DNA of 64,000 nucleotides from Solobacterium sp. UBA1761. Its GTDB lineage: Bacteria > Bacillota_I > Bacilli_A > Erysipelotrichales > Erysipelotrichaceae. The stretch spans positions 1 through 64,000 of the forward strand of contig DCHD01000002.1 of NCBI GenBank assembly GCA_002315565.1, given 5' to 3'. Both the position numbers and the translations under genes were made by a program. A model generated the notes under the pieces. The model was not told the DNA's origin, ran no database searches, and saw nothing but the letters and a program-made list of their open reading frames with translations. Below, one piece after another: positions 8,637 to 16,970 of this stretch; the stretch's first letter is position 1, and the number at the start of each line of letters is the position of its first letter.

Positions 8637-11627
8637 ATGATGAAAAAGACACTTATTGTACTATCTTTAATACTTGCAATGTTACTGGGTTCAGTAGGTG
8701 TTTTTGAAAACTCTGTTAAAGCAGAAGAATATACAACTGTACAGGACTCTCTTGGCTACAACTATTCATGTGGAAACAGCTATGAGGTTGATGAAGTAGG
8801 TGATGATGGAAACTTCCATGTGAAAGGCTGTTATCTTTCTTTGTCCGATGCCAAAAACAAGATGAAAGAGAATGAGGACTATGTTGTAAGATACTCAAAA
8901 GGCAGATCGCCAATGAAGATTGTTGCCATGAATGGCGGCCTTGTTTATGGCTATCCTGCAAGAAAAAACAAGTCTACTCTTTATGTCTATGAAAACGAAA
9001 GTGAAACCGGACTGACAACTTATGTAAGTTCATACCGTGAAATGGTATATGAAGATACAATGATGGTAAATACCAGTGACACCTATGGCGGATACGGCAT
9101 TATTAAAGTAAATCTGAACGGTTTTGAAGGTTATACAGACCTTGAACTTGTTGACCTGATTCCATTCAAGTTTATTGATAAGGAAATTTCCTGTTATACA
9201 GGAGTCAGCAGTTCAAACTGTACAAAATTTGTCATCAGACAGAACTACTTTATCGCAAAACAGAATGGTTCATATAAAGACCTCTACTTTAATTATGCGA
9301 TCTCTGTAAAACATCCTACTGCTTATGATGCTTATGAGTCTGGTGAATTTGTGATTGGTTCTGCACCTAAAACAATGGATCTGAATAAGAAATATTATTC
9401 AAAGGACGGTGTTGTTTTCTATACTGACAATCATTATAAGAACTATGCATTTACTAACTACAACTATTTCCAGTGGCTTTCAGTAAGATCTGAAGCTGAA
9501 ATAACTGCAGATCAGCTGAATGCCTATCTCAATAAAATGAACCGTACTAATTCTGCATTCTATGGAACAAATGCGCAGGCTTTCATTGATGGACAGAATA
9601 CCTATGGAATGAATGCGCTGCTGGTTTTTGCGCTGGCGTGCAATGAATCCGCATATGGTACAGAGCTGATTGAAGCAAACAACATCTTTGGACTTGGCGC
9701 CTATGACGGTGCAGAAAAGGCCAATGCTTTTGCGTTTGATTCAATAAGCGAATGTATCGCTGATTTTGAAGGATGGCATCTGGCTAAATACTGTGATTAT
9801 TATTTCAAAGAGAAAAACGGATTTGTCTATTATACAGCACCATATTTCGGCAATAAGGGAGTCGGCATCTCAGTTAAATACATGTCAGATCCGTATGAAT
9901 GCTACAAAGTAGCAGGTATTGCCTATTCAATTGACAAGTTCATCAACAATTACGATGGAACATATACAAACAACAATGCCTATAATATTGCGCTTGTTAA
10001 TAGCAAGGGTATAAATTTCTATGCATCCCAAGACAATAAATCAGCTGTTCTATACAGAAGTTATGCTGGAAATTATACAGAATATCAGAAAGACAATGTC
10101 GTTACAGTTCTTGAGACTTATGACGAATATACAAAAGTAATCAGCTCCAATCCTGTAAACGAAAACAGAGAAGTTATCCAGACTAATGGTCTTACTTCAT
10201 ATGTGCATGAAGATTCATATGCATATATTGAAAACAAGAATATCACACCATTGAACTATGTTAGAGAAAATCCGGAATCAATTGGTGAATATAGTTTTGA
10301 TTTGACTTATTTCAACTGGACTGATGAAAACAAACTCAACATCAAAGCCAGTGTTAAAACAGAAAACCTGAAAGAAAACGGCAGCTGTTATCTTTTACTT
10401 GATGGTGAAAAAGACTACAGAATCAGACTGGACTCTAAACAGGAAAATGATGTTCTTGGTATAAACAGTGATGTTGATGTTTCTGAGATTGTAACTGGCG
10501 ACTATTTACTGCGATTTGAAACTGAATATGAATCGGAAAAATACAATCAGATTACAAATATCGATTCAGAAGCTATATTCACTAAAGTAATCAGTTCAAA
10601 AGTATATTCTTTCAAGAATGAAAGCGAAGCTTTAGCTTTAAATGTATCTGAATATAAAGAAAACAGTGATGAATATGAATCACTGCTCGTTTTAAACGAT
10701 ATGTCTTTGTCTATGAATGACAACGAACAGGTTGAACTCTATATTAAAGGAATCGGTGTCATAAAGGGAGTTGATTCAAAAGTTAAGGGTGAAACTGAAC
10801 ATGAACTTGTTTTAAAAGAAATGGGCAGCAATAAAGAAATAGTATTTGAACTTACTGATGCTTCTTCATATTTCTCAATTAATGACGGTCATAAATACAA
10901 TGAAGCAGGGTTTGAAGGCACTGTAGTTCTTGATGCTCTTGAAGATCTGACATATGGAAGTTATATGGTTATGATAAGAACCAGAATTGATGAAATAGAA
11001 GCAGTTTCTTCATTGAAAACTGTTAATACAGATTATGCCAATATTGCTTTAAACAACAAAGAAAACAGCCTTATTTACCGCGTTTCCTTTAATGATTTTG
11101 AACTTAACAGAATTGAACTCGATGTAGAACATGTCTATGAAGAAATAGACTATAAATCAATAAACAAAGTTGATTCAAGAACTTCTTTTTCAAACATTAC
11201 AAAGATTGAATTCAAAGATGAAAAGCTTGTTATTGATGCAGCATGCATGATTTATTATCTTGATTATGATATTAAAGATGAAATTGGTTACAATGTATAT
11301 CTTGTAAATGATGAAACAGGCAATATCATCACGATGAATACTGTAAAAACCGCCAACAAATACCGCTACCAGGATAATTTCAAGTCTGATTTCAATATGG
11401 ATAACATTTCTTTTGAAGCTGATATTGAACTTGATAAGATTACTTCTGGTAATTACAGAATAGTAGTTGAAATAACGAAGAACGATACTAAAACTTATAA
11501 GGACTATATTGAATTTGTTGATAAGTTCGGTATTGACAGAGGAACTTTTAATTCGGATGATTTAAGCTATTCTTTCTTTGTATCTGATGTCAGAGACAGA
11601 CTTATGCTTAAAGTGGAGGACAGATAA
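8637..11627 (+). CDS. Secreted N-acetylglucosaminidase-domain protein with long C-terminal region
   Basis: A 996-aa exported protein with a Sec signal peptide (MMKKTLIVLSLILAMLLGSV, cleavage near the Ala-Glu-Glu at about 30). Residues about 290-430 form a glucosaminidase domain of the LytD/FlgJ type: LLVFALACNESAYGTELI carries the expected catalytic Glu, followed by NNIFGLGAYDG. This domain cleaves the GlcNAc-MurNAc glycan backbone. A possible SH3-like stretch lies around 450-525. The remaining 450 residues are beta-rich, of unknown family, with no LPxTG motif. The start is translationally coupled to the previous gene, and the stop overlaps the PASTA gene ATG. Confidence 0.85.
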   Translation: MMKKTLIVLSLILAMLLGSVGVFENSVKAEEYTTVQDSLGYNYSCGNSYEVDEVGDDGNFHVKGCYLSLSDAKNKMKENEDYVVRYSKGRSPMKIVAMNGGLVYGYPARKNKSTLYVYENESETGLTTYVSSYREMVYEDTMMVNTSDTYGGYGIIKVNLNGFEGYTDLELVDLIPFKFIDKEISCYTGVSSSNCTKFVIRQNYFIAKQNGSYKDLYFNYAISVKHPTAYDAYESGEFVIGSAPKTMDLNKKYYSKDGVVFYTDNHYKNYAFTNYNYFQWLSVRSEAEITADQLNAYLNKMNRTNSAFYGTNAQAFIDGQNTYGMNALLVFALACNESAYGTELIEANNIFGLGAYDGAEKANAFAFDSISECIADFEGWHLAKYCDYYFKEKNGFVYYTAPYFGNKGVGISVKYMSDPYECYKVAGIAYSIDKFINNYDGTYTNNNAYNIALVNSKGINFYASQDNKSAVLYRSYAGNYTEYQKDNVVTVLETYDEYTKVISSNPVNENREVIQTNGLTSYVHEDSYAYIENKNITPLNYVRENPESIGEYSFDLTYFNWTDENKLNIKASVKTENLKENGSCYLLLDGEKDYRIRLDSKQENDVLGINSDVDVSEIVTGDYLLRFETEYESEKYNQITNIDSEAIFTKVISSKVYSFKNESEALALNVSEYKENSDEYESLLVLNDMSLSMNDNEQVELYIKGIGVIKGVDSKVKGETEHELVLKEMGSNKEIVFELTDASSYFSINDGHKYNEAGFEGTVVLDALEDLTYGSYMVMIRTRIDEIEAVSSLKTVNTDYANIALNNKENSLIYRVSFNDFELNRIELDVEHVYEEIDYKSINKVDSRTSFSNITKIEFKDEKLVIDAACMIYYLDYDIKDEIGYNVYLVNDETGNIITMNTVKTANKYRYQDNFKSDFNMDNISFEADIELDKITSGNYRIVVEITKNDTKTYKDYIEFVDKFGIDRGTFNSDDLSYSFFVSDVRDRLMLKVEDR

Positions 11628-13585
11628 TGAAATACCTCTTCAAAAATAAAATTAATATCGTACTTATTTCTATACTGTTTATTGCATTAGGCGCACTTTC
11701 TTATATGCTTTTCTTCTATGAAGAGCCTGAAATACATGCGATTGATTTTTCATATCTGAATGAAGATGAAGTAAAAGAGTGGTTCCTTGATACCAAAGTT
11801 GATGATTACTCTATTGTGTATGAGTATTCTGATGACATAGAAGAAGGTTATGTGATTTCGCAGTCCAAAAAAAGCGGAGAAGTAATCAACGGCATTGAAG
11901 TTGTAATTTCCAAGGGCAAGAAAATATCTGAAGAAATTGAACTTCCAACGATTGACGGCAAACTTACAAGAAATGATCTTGAAGCATTTTTCAGTGAACA
12001 TAAGTTCACTGATGTAACATATGAATATACCGCATCTGAAGAAGAAAAAGACATCGTTATTAAAATGAATGTGTCAGGAAAAGTTCATATTGATGACCTG
12101 ATTATGGTTACTTTATCAGCCGGAAAATCAAACGATAATATCAAAGTTACAGTTCCTGATTTTTCTGATTATACAATCGGATCTATACAGGCCTGGGCCA
12201 AGAGCAATGCGATTAATCTGACTATTGACTACAACGTTTCAGACAGTGTAGAAAAGGGCAAAGTAATGTCACAATCAGTTCTTTCAGGAAAAGAAATAAG
12301 TGCCGGTTCTTCTTTAAAGATTGTTATTTCTGATGGTAAAGGTATAACTGTTCCTGACTTTACAAAAATGTCCAAAACTGAAATTGAAAAGTGGGCAAAA
12401 GACAATTCTGTTGAAAGTCTCTCTTTTGTTGAAGAATACTCAAATACGGTTGAAAAGGGCAGTGTAATATCTTCCAAACCTAAACAGGGTGTAGTTATTT
12501 CAAGCGATTATCCTGTAAAAGTAACTGTATCTAAAGGTGCCAAAATTGAAGTTAAAACCGGTTACGAAGGAAAGAGTGTAAGTGAACTTGAGAAGTATCT
12601 AAAATCTCTTAACGAAACATACAAAGCTGCTGACAGCAACCAAAGATATTATTCAGACACATATGCAAAGGATACAGTCTATGCATATGAAACAGGAGTA
12701 AAAGAAGATAACGCAACAATTAAATATTCATTGTCATTGGGCAAATTTACAATAAATGCCGATGAACTAAATGGTCTGACATCAGCCAAGGCTAACGAGA
12801 TAATTAACGGATACAAAGATAAAAAAGCAAATATTTCAATCAAATTAAACAGTACTGAAACAAATGACAGTTCTAAAATAGGCGTTACATTTGGATGCCA
12901 ATTAAGTTCAAATACAATTAGCTGTTCACTTGGTGTAAAAGAGATACCTCAAATAAACGCCAATGAATATAACGGCATATCCGAATCAAGCGCCAAGTCA
13001 AAAATGCAGACATATAAATCAAACTACAATGAAGGTTCAATTACCTTTGCCTATGGTGATATGTCGAACAATCCTTCTGTTACCTATGGCTGTTTGGTAA
13101 GCGGAAAGAATAACGTTTCCTGCAAACTGTATCGTGCCAATATCAAAGGAAGTGATTTTGATGGGCTTTCTAAAGAAGAAGCAAACAGCAAGGTTTCAAA
13201 CTACAATTCAAATTACAATGCACAGTACAAAGTATCATTTACAAGTGTAAATACTGATTCATATCCTGCAAACAAAACATACGGATGTTCAATAAGCGGA
13301 TCAAGTGTGAGCTGTAATGTTGCAGCAGCAATAGTTAAAGCTGAAATCATGGACGTAGGTGCATATGCTTTCTCAGCCGGAAATACCTATGAAGCTACAC
13401 TTGCTTCAATGAAGTCAATACTTTCTGGATTCACCAATGTTACATACAATGCAGTTGAATCAACTAAGAATGTAGGCCAGATAGTACATATAACTGTTAA
13501 TGGAGTTAAAGACAGTTATGACGGTGGCGAATATCCGATAGACACACCGATTGTTGTAGAAATCTGTTTTAAACAGAAGAATTAA
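11627..13585 (+). CDS. Membrane-anchored PASTA protein with Cys-pair repeats
   Basis: A 652-aa protein with a short cytoplasmic N-terminus and one membrane helix (about residues 9-32). Four PASTA-like repeats follow (about 40-310), the last two beginning VTVPDF and ITVPDF and ending in SDGKG or SKGAK. PASTA domains bind peptidoglycan or muropeptides. A second region (about 315-570) holds a different repeat of about 65 residues, each ending in a TYGC...SGxxVSC-type Cys pair (near 421, 486 and 551). There is no kinase domain, unlike PrkC at 28.4 kb. It is last in the operon and probably works with the glucosaminidase. The repeat type is not one I recognise. Confidence 0.8.
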   Translation: MKYLFKNKINIVLISILFIALGALSYMLFFYEEPEIHAIDFSYLNEDEVKEWFLDTKVDDYSIVYEYSDDIEEGYVISQSKKSGEVINGIEVVISKGKKISEEIELPTIDGKLTRNDLEAFFSEHKFTDVTYEYTASEEEKDIVIKMNVSGKVHIDDLIMVTLSAGKSNDNIKVTVPDFSDYTIGSIQAWAKSNAINLTIDYNVSDSVEKGKVMSQSVLSGKEISAGSSLKIVISDGKGITVPDFTKMSKTEIEKWAKDNSVESLSFVEEYSNTVEKGSVISSKPKQGVVISSDYPVKVTVSKGAKIEVKTGYEGKSVSELEKYLKSLNETYKAADSNQRYYSDTYAKDTVYAYETGVKEDNATIKYSLSLGKFTINADELNGLTSAKANEIINGYKDKKANISIKLNSTETNDSSKIGVTFGCQLSSNTISCSLGVKEIPQINANEYNGISESSAKSKMQTYKSNYNEGSITFAYGDMSNNPSVTYGCLVSGKNNVSCKLYRANIKGSDFDGLSKEEANSKVSNYNSNYNAQYKVSFTSVNTDSYPANKTYGCSISGSSVSCNVAAAIVKAEIMDVGAYAFSAGNTYEATLASMKSILSGFTNVTYNAVESTKNVGQIVHITVNGVKDSYDGGEYPIDTPIVVEICFKQKN

Positions 13586-13586
13586 A

Positions 13587-13611
13587 AACGCTGAGGATTA
13601 ACCTCAGCGTT
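13587..13611. terminator. Bidirectional terminator between convergent operons
   Basis: A 10-bp perfect stem (13587-13596 with 13602-13611, 5-base loop) lies between the PASTA gene and psuG. The minus-strand side has a TTTTT tail and is the better terminator; the plus side has only an interrupted T-run. Confidence 0.8.
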
Positions 13612-13620
13612 ATTTAATAT

Positions 13621-14541
13621 TCATTTTAATTTAGAAAGTTCAACAGATATCTGCGCTGCAACCTTTGCGTTATTGTATGCAAGCTGCAGGTTAGATGCAA
13701 ACGATACACCGTTTGTAAGATCTTTGATGTGAGCAAGCAGGTATGGAGTAGTAGCTTTGCCGTGTATTCCATCTTTCTTTGCCATATCAAGTGCTTTGAC
13801 GATGACCTTTTCCATCTCATCATAATCAAGTGAGTATTCTTCTGGAATTGGATTGCCGATCAGCATTCCGCCTTTGAGACCAAGATCCCATTTGGTTTTT
13901 AGAATTCTTGCTGCTTCATTGGCATCTTTGATGTTGTAATCAACACCAAAGCCTGATTTTCTGCAGTAGAATGCTGGGAAATCATCAGTCTGATATCCGC
14001 ATACTGGAACACCATATGTTTCAAGATATTCAAGAGTCAGTCCTATATCAAGGATAGATTTACAGCCGGCACCTACAACACATACTGAAGTGTTTGCCAG
14101 TTCCTGTAAGTCTGCAGAGATATCCATAGTTGTTTCAGCACCTCTGTGCACACCTCCGATACCTCCTGTTGCGAAGATTCTGATACCTGCCATATCTGCA
14201 AGCATCATTGTAGTAGCAACAGTAGTTGCACCTGTCTTACCTGTTGCAAGATATACAGCAACATCACGTCTTGAAACTTTGCCGACATTTTCTGCTTTAC
14301 ACATAATGTCAAGTTCTTCAGATGTCAGACCGATTTTAAGTTTACCGCCAATGATGGCAGTGGTAGCAGGGATAGCACCTTCAGCTCTTACTACTTTTTC
14401 AACCTTGTGTGCAAATTCAACATTCTCAGGAAATGGCATTCCGTGAGAAAGAATTGTTGATTCAAGTGCTACAATTGGTTTTCCTTCTTTTAAAGCTTCC
14501 TCAATTTCAGGAGCTATTGAAAGATAATCTTTTAAGTTCAT
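13621..14541 (-). CDS. psuG: Pseudouridine-5'-phosphate glycosidase
   Basis: Splits pseudouridine 5'-phosphate reversibly into uracil and ribose 5-phosphate, allowing salvage of pseudouridine from RNA turnover. The 306-aa length is standard. Family motifs include VALESTILSHGMPFPEN near residue 25, the FATGGIGGVHRGAETTMDIS region and the C-terminal GKATTPYLL. It is preceded by psuK with a 4-base gap, giving a psuK-psuG operon on the minus strand. Confidence 0.95.
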   Translation of the reverse strand: MNLKDYLSIAPEIEEALKEGKPIVALESTILSHGMPFPENVEFAHKVEKVVRAEGAIPATTAIIGGKLKIGLTSEELDIMCKAENVGKVSRRDVAVYLATGKTGATTVATTMMLADMAGIRIFATGGIGGVHRGAETTMDISADLQELANTSVCVVGAGCKSILDIGLTLEYLETYGVPVCGYQTDDFPAFYCRKSGFGVDYNIKDANEAARILKTKWDLGLKGGMLIGNPIPEEYSLDYDEMEKVIVKALDMAKKDGIHGKATTPYLLAHIKDLTNGVSFASNLQLAYNNAKVAAQISVELSKLK

Positions 14542-14545
14542 ATAA

Positions 14546-15631
14546 TTAATTCTCCTTTAATATATTTTCAATGAGTTCCACGCTCATTTGTGGATTGATT
14601 GTCTTCTCCGACATGATTGTTGCACTTCCTGCCGCTAAAGCATAATCCAGTGTTTTTTCATATGAGAAGTCATTCAGATAAGAATAGACAACAGCAGCAA
14701 AGAATGAATCTCCTGCTCCTGATGCATTTTTAATATCGGTTACCGGTTTAAGGGCTTTTTTAAGGCGATTGCCTAAACAATCCTTATAGAATGCACCTTT
14801 ACTTCCTAAAGAGATATAAACGCGTGATACGCCTTTAGAAAGGATTATATCGGCAGCTTTTTCTACATCGTTGTCATTTTCGATAGAGATATCAGAAAGC
14901 ACTTCAGCTTCTGTACGGTTACATTTGATGCAGTATAATCTGTCAAGATATGGCTTTATTTTCAAAGCATAGACATCAGAAACCGGATCCAGGAAACATG
15001 GTGTTTCAGATGCGAGTATTTCTTCAATAAGCTCATTGCTTAATGAAGGGTCAAAGATAATTGCGCCTGCACCGTTCAATAATGAATCTTTAGTCTGTAT
15101 ATATTCTTTTGTCAGATTGGCATTGACAGACATATCACATAAGGCAATATGCATATCGTTGTTTTCATCGAGAATCTGCATAAAGATGCCGCTTGATGAA
15201 TCGGAAACTGTCATTACATTAGAACAATCAATACCGGCTTTCTCTGAACTGGAAACTATCATCTGGCCATAGACATCATCTCCAACAGCGGCAATCAGTT
15301 TGACGTTTCCTTTAAGTCTTGCGAGGTTTTCACATACGTTCCTTGTAACTCCTCCGACAGATGTATAAATTCTGGCAGGGTGGTCAAAGTGCGGTCTAAG
15401 TGCGATATCTGATTTACCGTAGATATCGACATTGGCTGCACCGATTCCGACTACATATCTTTCTGACTGAACAATATAACCTCTTCCCAAAAGCAGACCT
15501 TTTTTCTGAAGATTATTGATGTGAACTGATACGGTTGATCTGGCGATACCTAAAGAATCGGCAATATCATTCTGTTCTATTGTCGGATTCTTTCTGATAA
15601 TTTCGAGTATTTCCTGTTCTCTTGAAGTCAT
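14546..15631 (-). CDS. psuK: Pseudouridine kinase with N-terminal winged-helix regulator domain
   Basis: A PfkB-family sugar kinase that phosphorylates pseudouridine for PsuG. Residues 1-55 form a winged helix-turn-helix (IADSLGIARSTVSVHINNL is the recognition region). The kinase follows, with the GGVTRNVCENLARL motif and the C-terminal catalytic NASGAGDSFFAAVVY anion-hole/Asp motif. The 361-aa fusion of HTH and kinase is known in this family. It suggests a combined enzyme and regulator. Palindromes directly upstream of its start are candidate operators. Confidence 0.93.
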   Translation of the reverse strand: MTSREQEILEIIRKNPTIEQNDIADSLGIARSTVSVHINNLQKKGLLLGRGYIVQSERYVVGIGAANVDIYGKSDIALRPHFDHPARIYTSVGGVTRNVCENLARLKGNVKLIAAVGDDVYGQMIVSSSEKAGIDCSNVMTVSDSSSGIFMQILDENNDMHIALCDMSVNANLTKEYIQTKDSLLNGAGAIIFDPSLSNELIEEILASETPCFLDPVSDVYALKIKPYLDRLYCIKCNRTEAEVLSDISIENDNDVEKAADIILSKGVSRVYISLGSKGAFYKDCLGNRLKKALKPVTDIKNASGAGDSFFAAVVYSYLNDFSYEKTLDYALAAGSATIMSEKTINPQMSVELIENILKEN

Positions 15632-15633
15632 AT

Positions 15634-15671
15634 AGTAAATTGCTTACTCATATAAGCACATGCTTATTATA
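15634..15671 (-). promoter_or_regulatory. psuK promoter with two nested palindromes (candidate operator)
   Basis: Read on the minus strand, TATAAT lies at 15671-15666. Downstream of it are a palindrome with 7-base arms and a 2-base centre (15652-15667) and a second with 5-base arms (15634-15648). Both share a TAAGCA/TTGC core. Their position over the start site fits repression, perhaps by the HTH domain of PsuK itself. The palindromes are seen; the regulator is inferred. Confidence 0.6.
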
Positions 15672-15688
15672 TACCATATCTAATAAGA

Positions 15689-15709
15689 AAAGCCGTCTTA
15701 GACGGCTTT
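15689..15709 (-). terminator. Terminator overlapping the hit stop codon
   Basis: A 9-bp stem (15689-15697 with 15701-15709) whose 3-base loop is the TAA stop codon of the HIT gene, followed on the minus strand by a T-rich tail. It ends the prsA-lipoprotein-hit transcript. Confidence 0.75.
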
Positions 15710-16096
15710 ATTGATTTTTGAAGTGATTTCTAAGAAATCATACTTGTTTTCAGTAAACTCAAGTTTTACTGTATCATTTTCAGAATATCTTGGAATGATA
15801 TGGAAATGAACATGAGGGACTGACTGTCCTGCAACTTCACCTGTATTAACAAGAAGATTGAATCCTTTTGCGTCAAGATTCTTTACAATCTTATCTGCAA
15901 GTTTTCTTGTCAAAGACAGAAGTTCTTTCGCTTCATCTTCTGGCATTTCCAGAATATTTTCATAATGTTTCTTTGGCATAACAAGCGTATGACCATAGGT
16001 TGTCTGACATATGTCAAGAATTGCCAGGAATCCGTCGTCTTCATAAACCTTGTATGAAGGAATACTTCCTTCAATTATGCTGCAGAAGACACACAT
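15698..16096 (-). CDS. hit: HIT family nucleotide hydrolase
   Basis: A 132-aa histidine-triad protein (HinT-like), typically hydrolysing adenosine phosphoramidates or AMP-linked substrates. It has the N-terminal CVFCSIIEGSIPSYKVYED signature and the catalytic HVHFHIIPRY triad near residue 97. Length is normal. Its ATG overlaps the stop of the upstream lipoprotein gene, so the two are coupled. In Bacillota, hit is often next to prsA, as here. Confidence 0.95.
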   Translation of the reverse strand: MCVFCSIIEGSIPSYKVYEDDGFLAILDICQTTYGHTLVMPKKHYENILEMPEDEAKELLSLTRKLADKIVKNLDAKGFNLLVNTGEVAGQSVPHVHFHIIPRYSENDTVKLEFTENKYDFLEITSKINKAV

Positions 16097-16968
16097 TATT
16101 TGATCTCCAGTGCTTCGAAAGTACTTGTCAGACTGTCATATACTTTCTGATCATAGATGTTGATTTCGTGATTCTTGAATGTCATGTTGAGGCATGTATT
16201 TTCATCAACATATGCATTATTAACCATGTATTCAGCAAATTCATCAGCCAGATTGTTGATGTCGGTTTCAGTCATATTAACTACATAATAAGTAGGTAAT
16301 AAAACTGAATTGCCATCTTCATCAGTACCTGTATATGAAGAAGTTATAACACCGGATAGACCAGCGCTATTTGCATTTGAACAATATGTCTTAACTTCTG
16401 TAGTAAGATTGTCACTTCTTTCTGTATAAAGTGTTTCTGAACAGTCGCTTTCATATCCAAGTTCAGCGGCAGCCATTTCAAATGTAGAACCTTCATCAAG
16501 AAGTTCAAGGAATTTGTTGGCAGTTTCTTCGTCGTTGAAGTTTACAATCTGTGCTTTGAATGGATTGTAGCTTGTTTTGTAGTCATCAAGATTCTTCTTA
16601 ACATAGTCTTTTTCGATTTCAGCAATAATCATATATGACTTGTAAGAATCCTTTATAGCTTCTTCACCACCGTAATAAGTTACATAGTATTCGCCATATG
16701 CTGCAATATACTCGTAATAATCCTGAGCTGCTTCATTGATTTCTGTCATGTCGATATTTTCTTTATCAGCAAGTTTCATCTTCATGTCAGAAAGAACATA
16801 ATCAGAGTAGTCAGCAGCACTTAATGATTTGAAAAGTTCAGCTTTGGTATATTTGACACCATTTACTTCAAACAGTACTGTATCAGCATCAGAAACAGTG
16901 TTTTCAGCATTCTTAGAACAGCCGGCGATCATAAGAATAACAGCCAGAATAACTAATAGTTTTTTCAT
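16096..16968 (-). CDS. Lipoprotein, PrsA/SurA-N-like, without a visible PPIase domain
   Basis: A 290-aa lipoprotein: the signal peptide ends in a lipobox (MIAGC, Cys at about 17) and would be processed by Lgt and LspA. The next part (VLFEVNGVKYTKAELFKSL) resembles the start of the SurA-N/trigger-factor-like chaperone segment found in PrsA. The parvulin signature seen in the neighbouring protein (GYHIIMV) is not apparent, although a DTGYESDC-like stretch might be its remnant. It lies between the prsA-like gene and hit. A foldase-family chaperone is the best guess. Confidence 0.7.
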   Translation of the reverse strand: MKKLLVILAVILMIAGCSKNAENTVSDADTVLFEVNGVKYTKAELFKSLSAADYSDYVLSDMKMKLADKENIDMTEINEAAQDYYEYIAAYGEYYVTYYGGEEAIKDSYKSYMIIAEIEKDYVKKNLDDYKTSYNPFKAQIVNFNDEETANKFLELLDEGSTFEMAAAELGYESDCSETLYTERSDNLTTEVKTYCSNANSAGLSGVITSSYTGTDEDGNSVLLPTYYVVNMTETDINNLADEFAEYMVNNAYVDENTCLNMTFKNHEINIYDQKVYDSLTSTFEALEIK

Positions 16969-16970
16969 GA

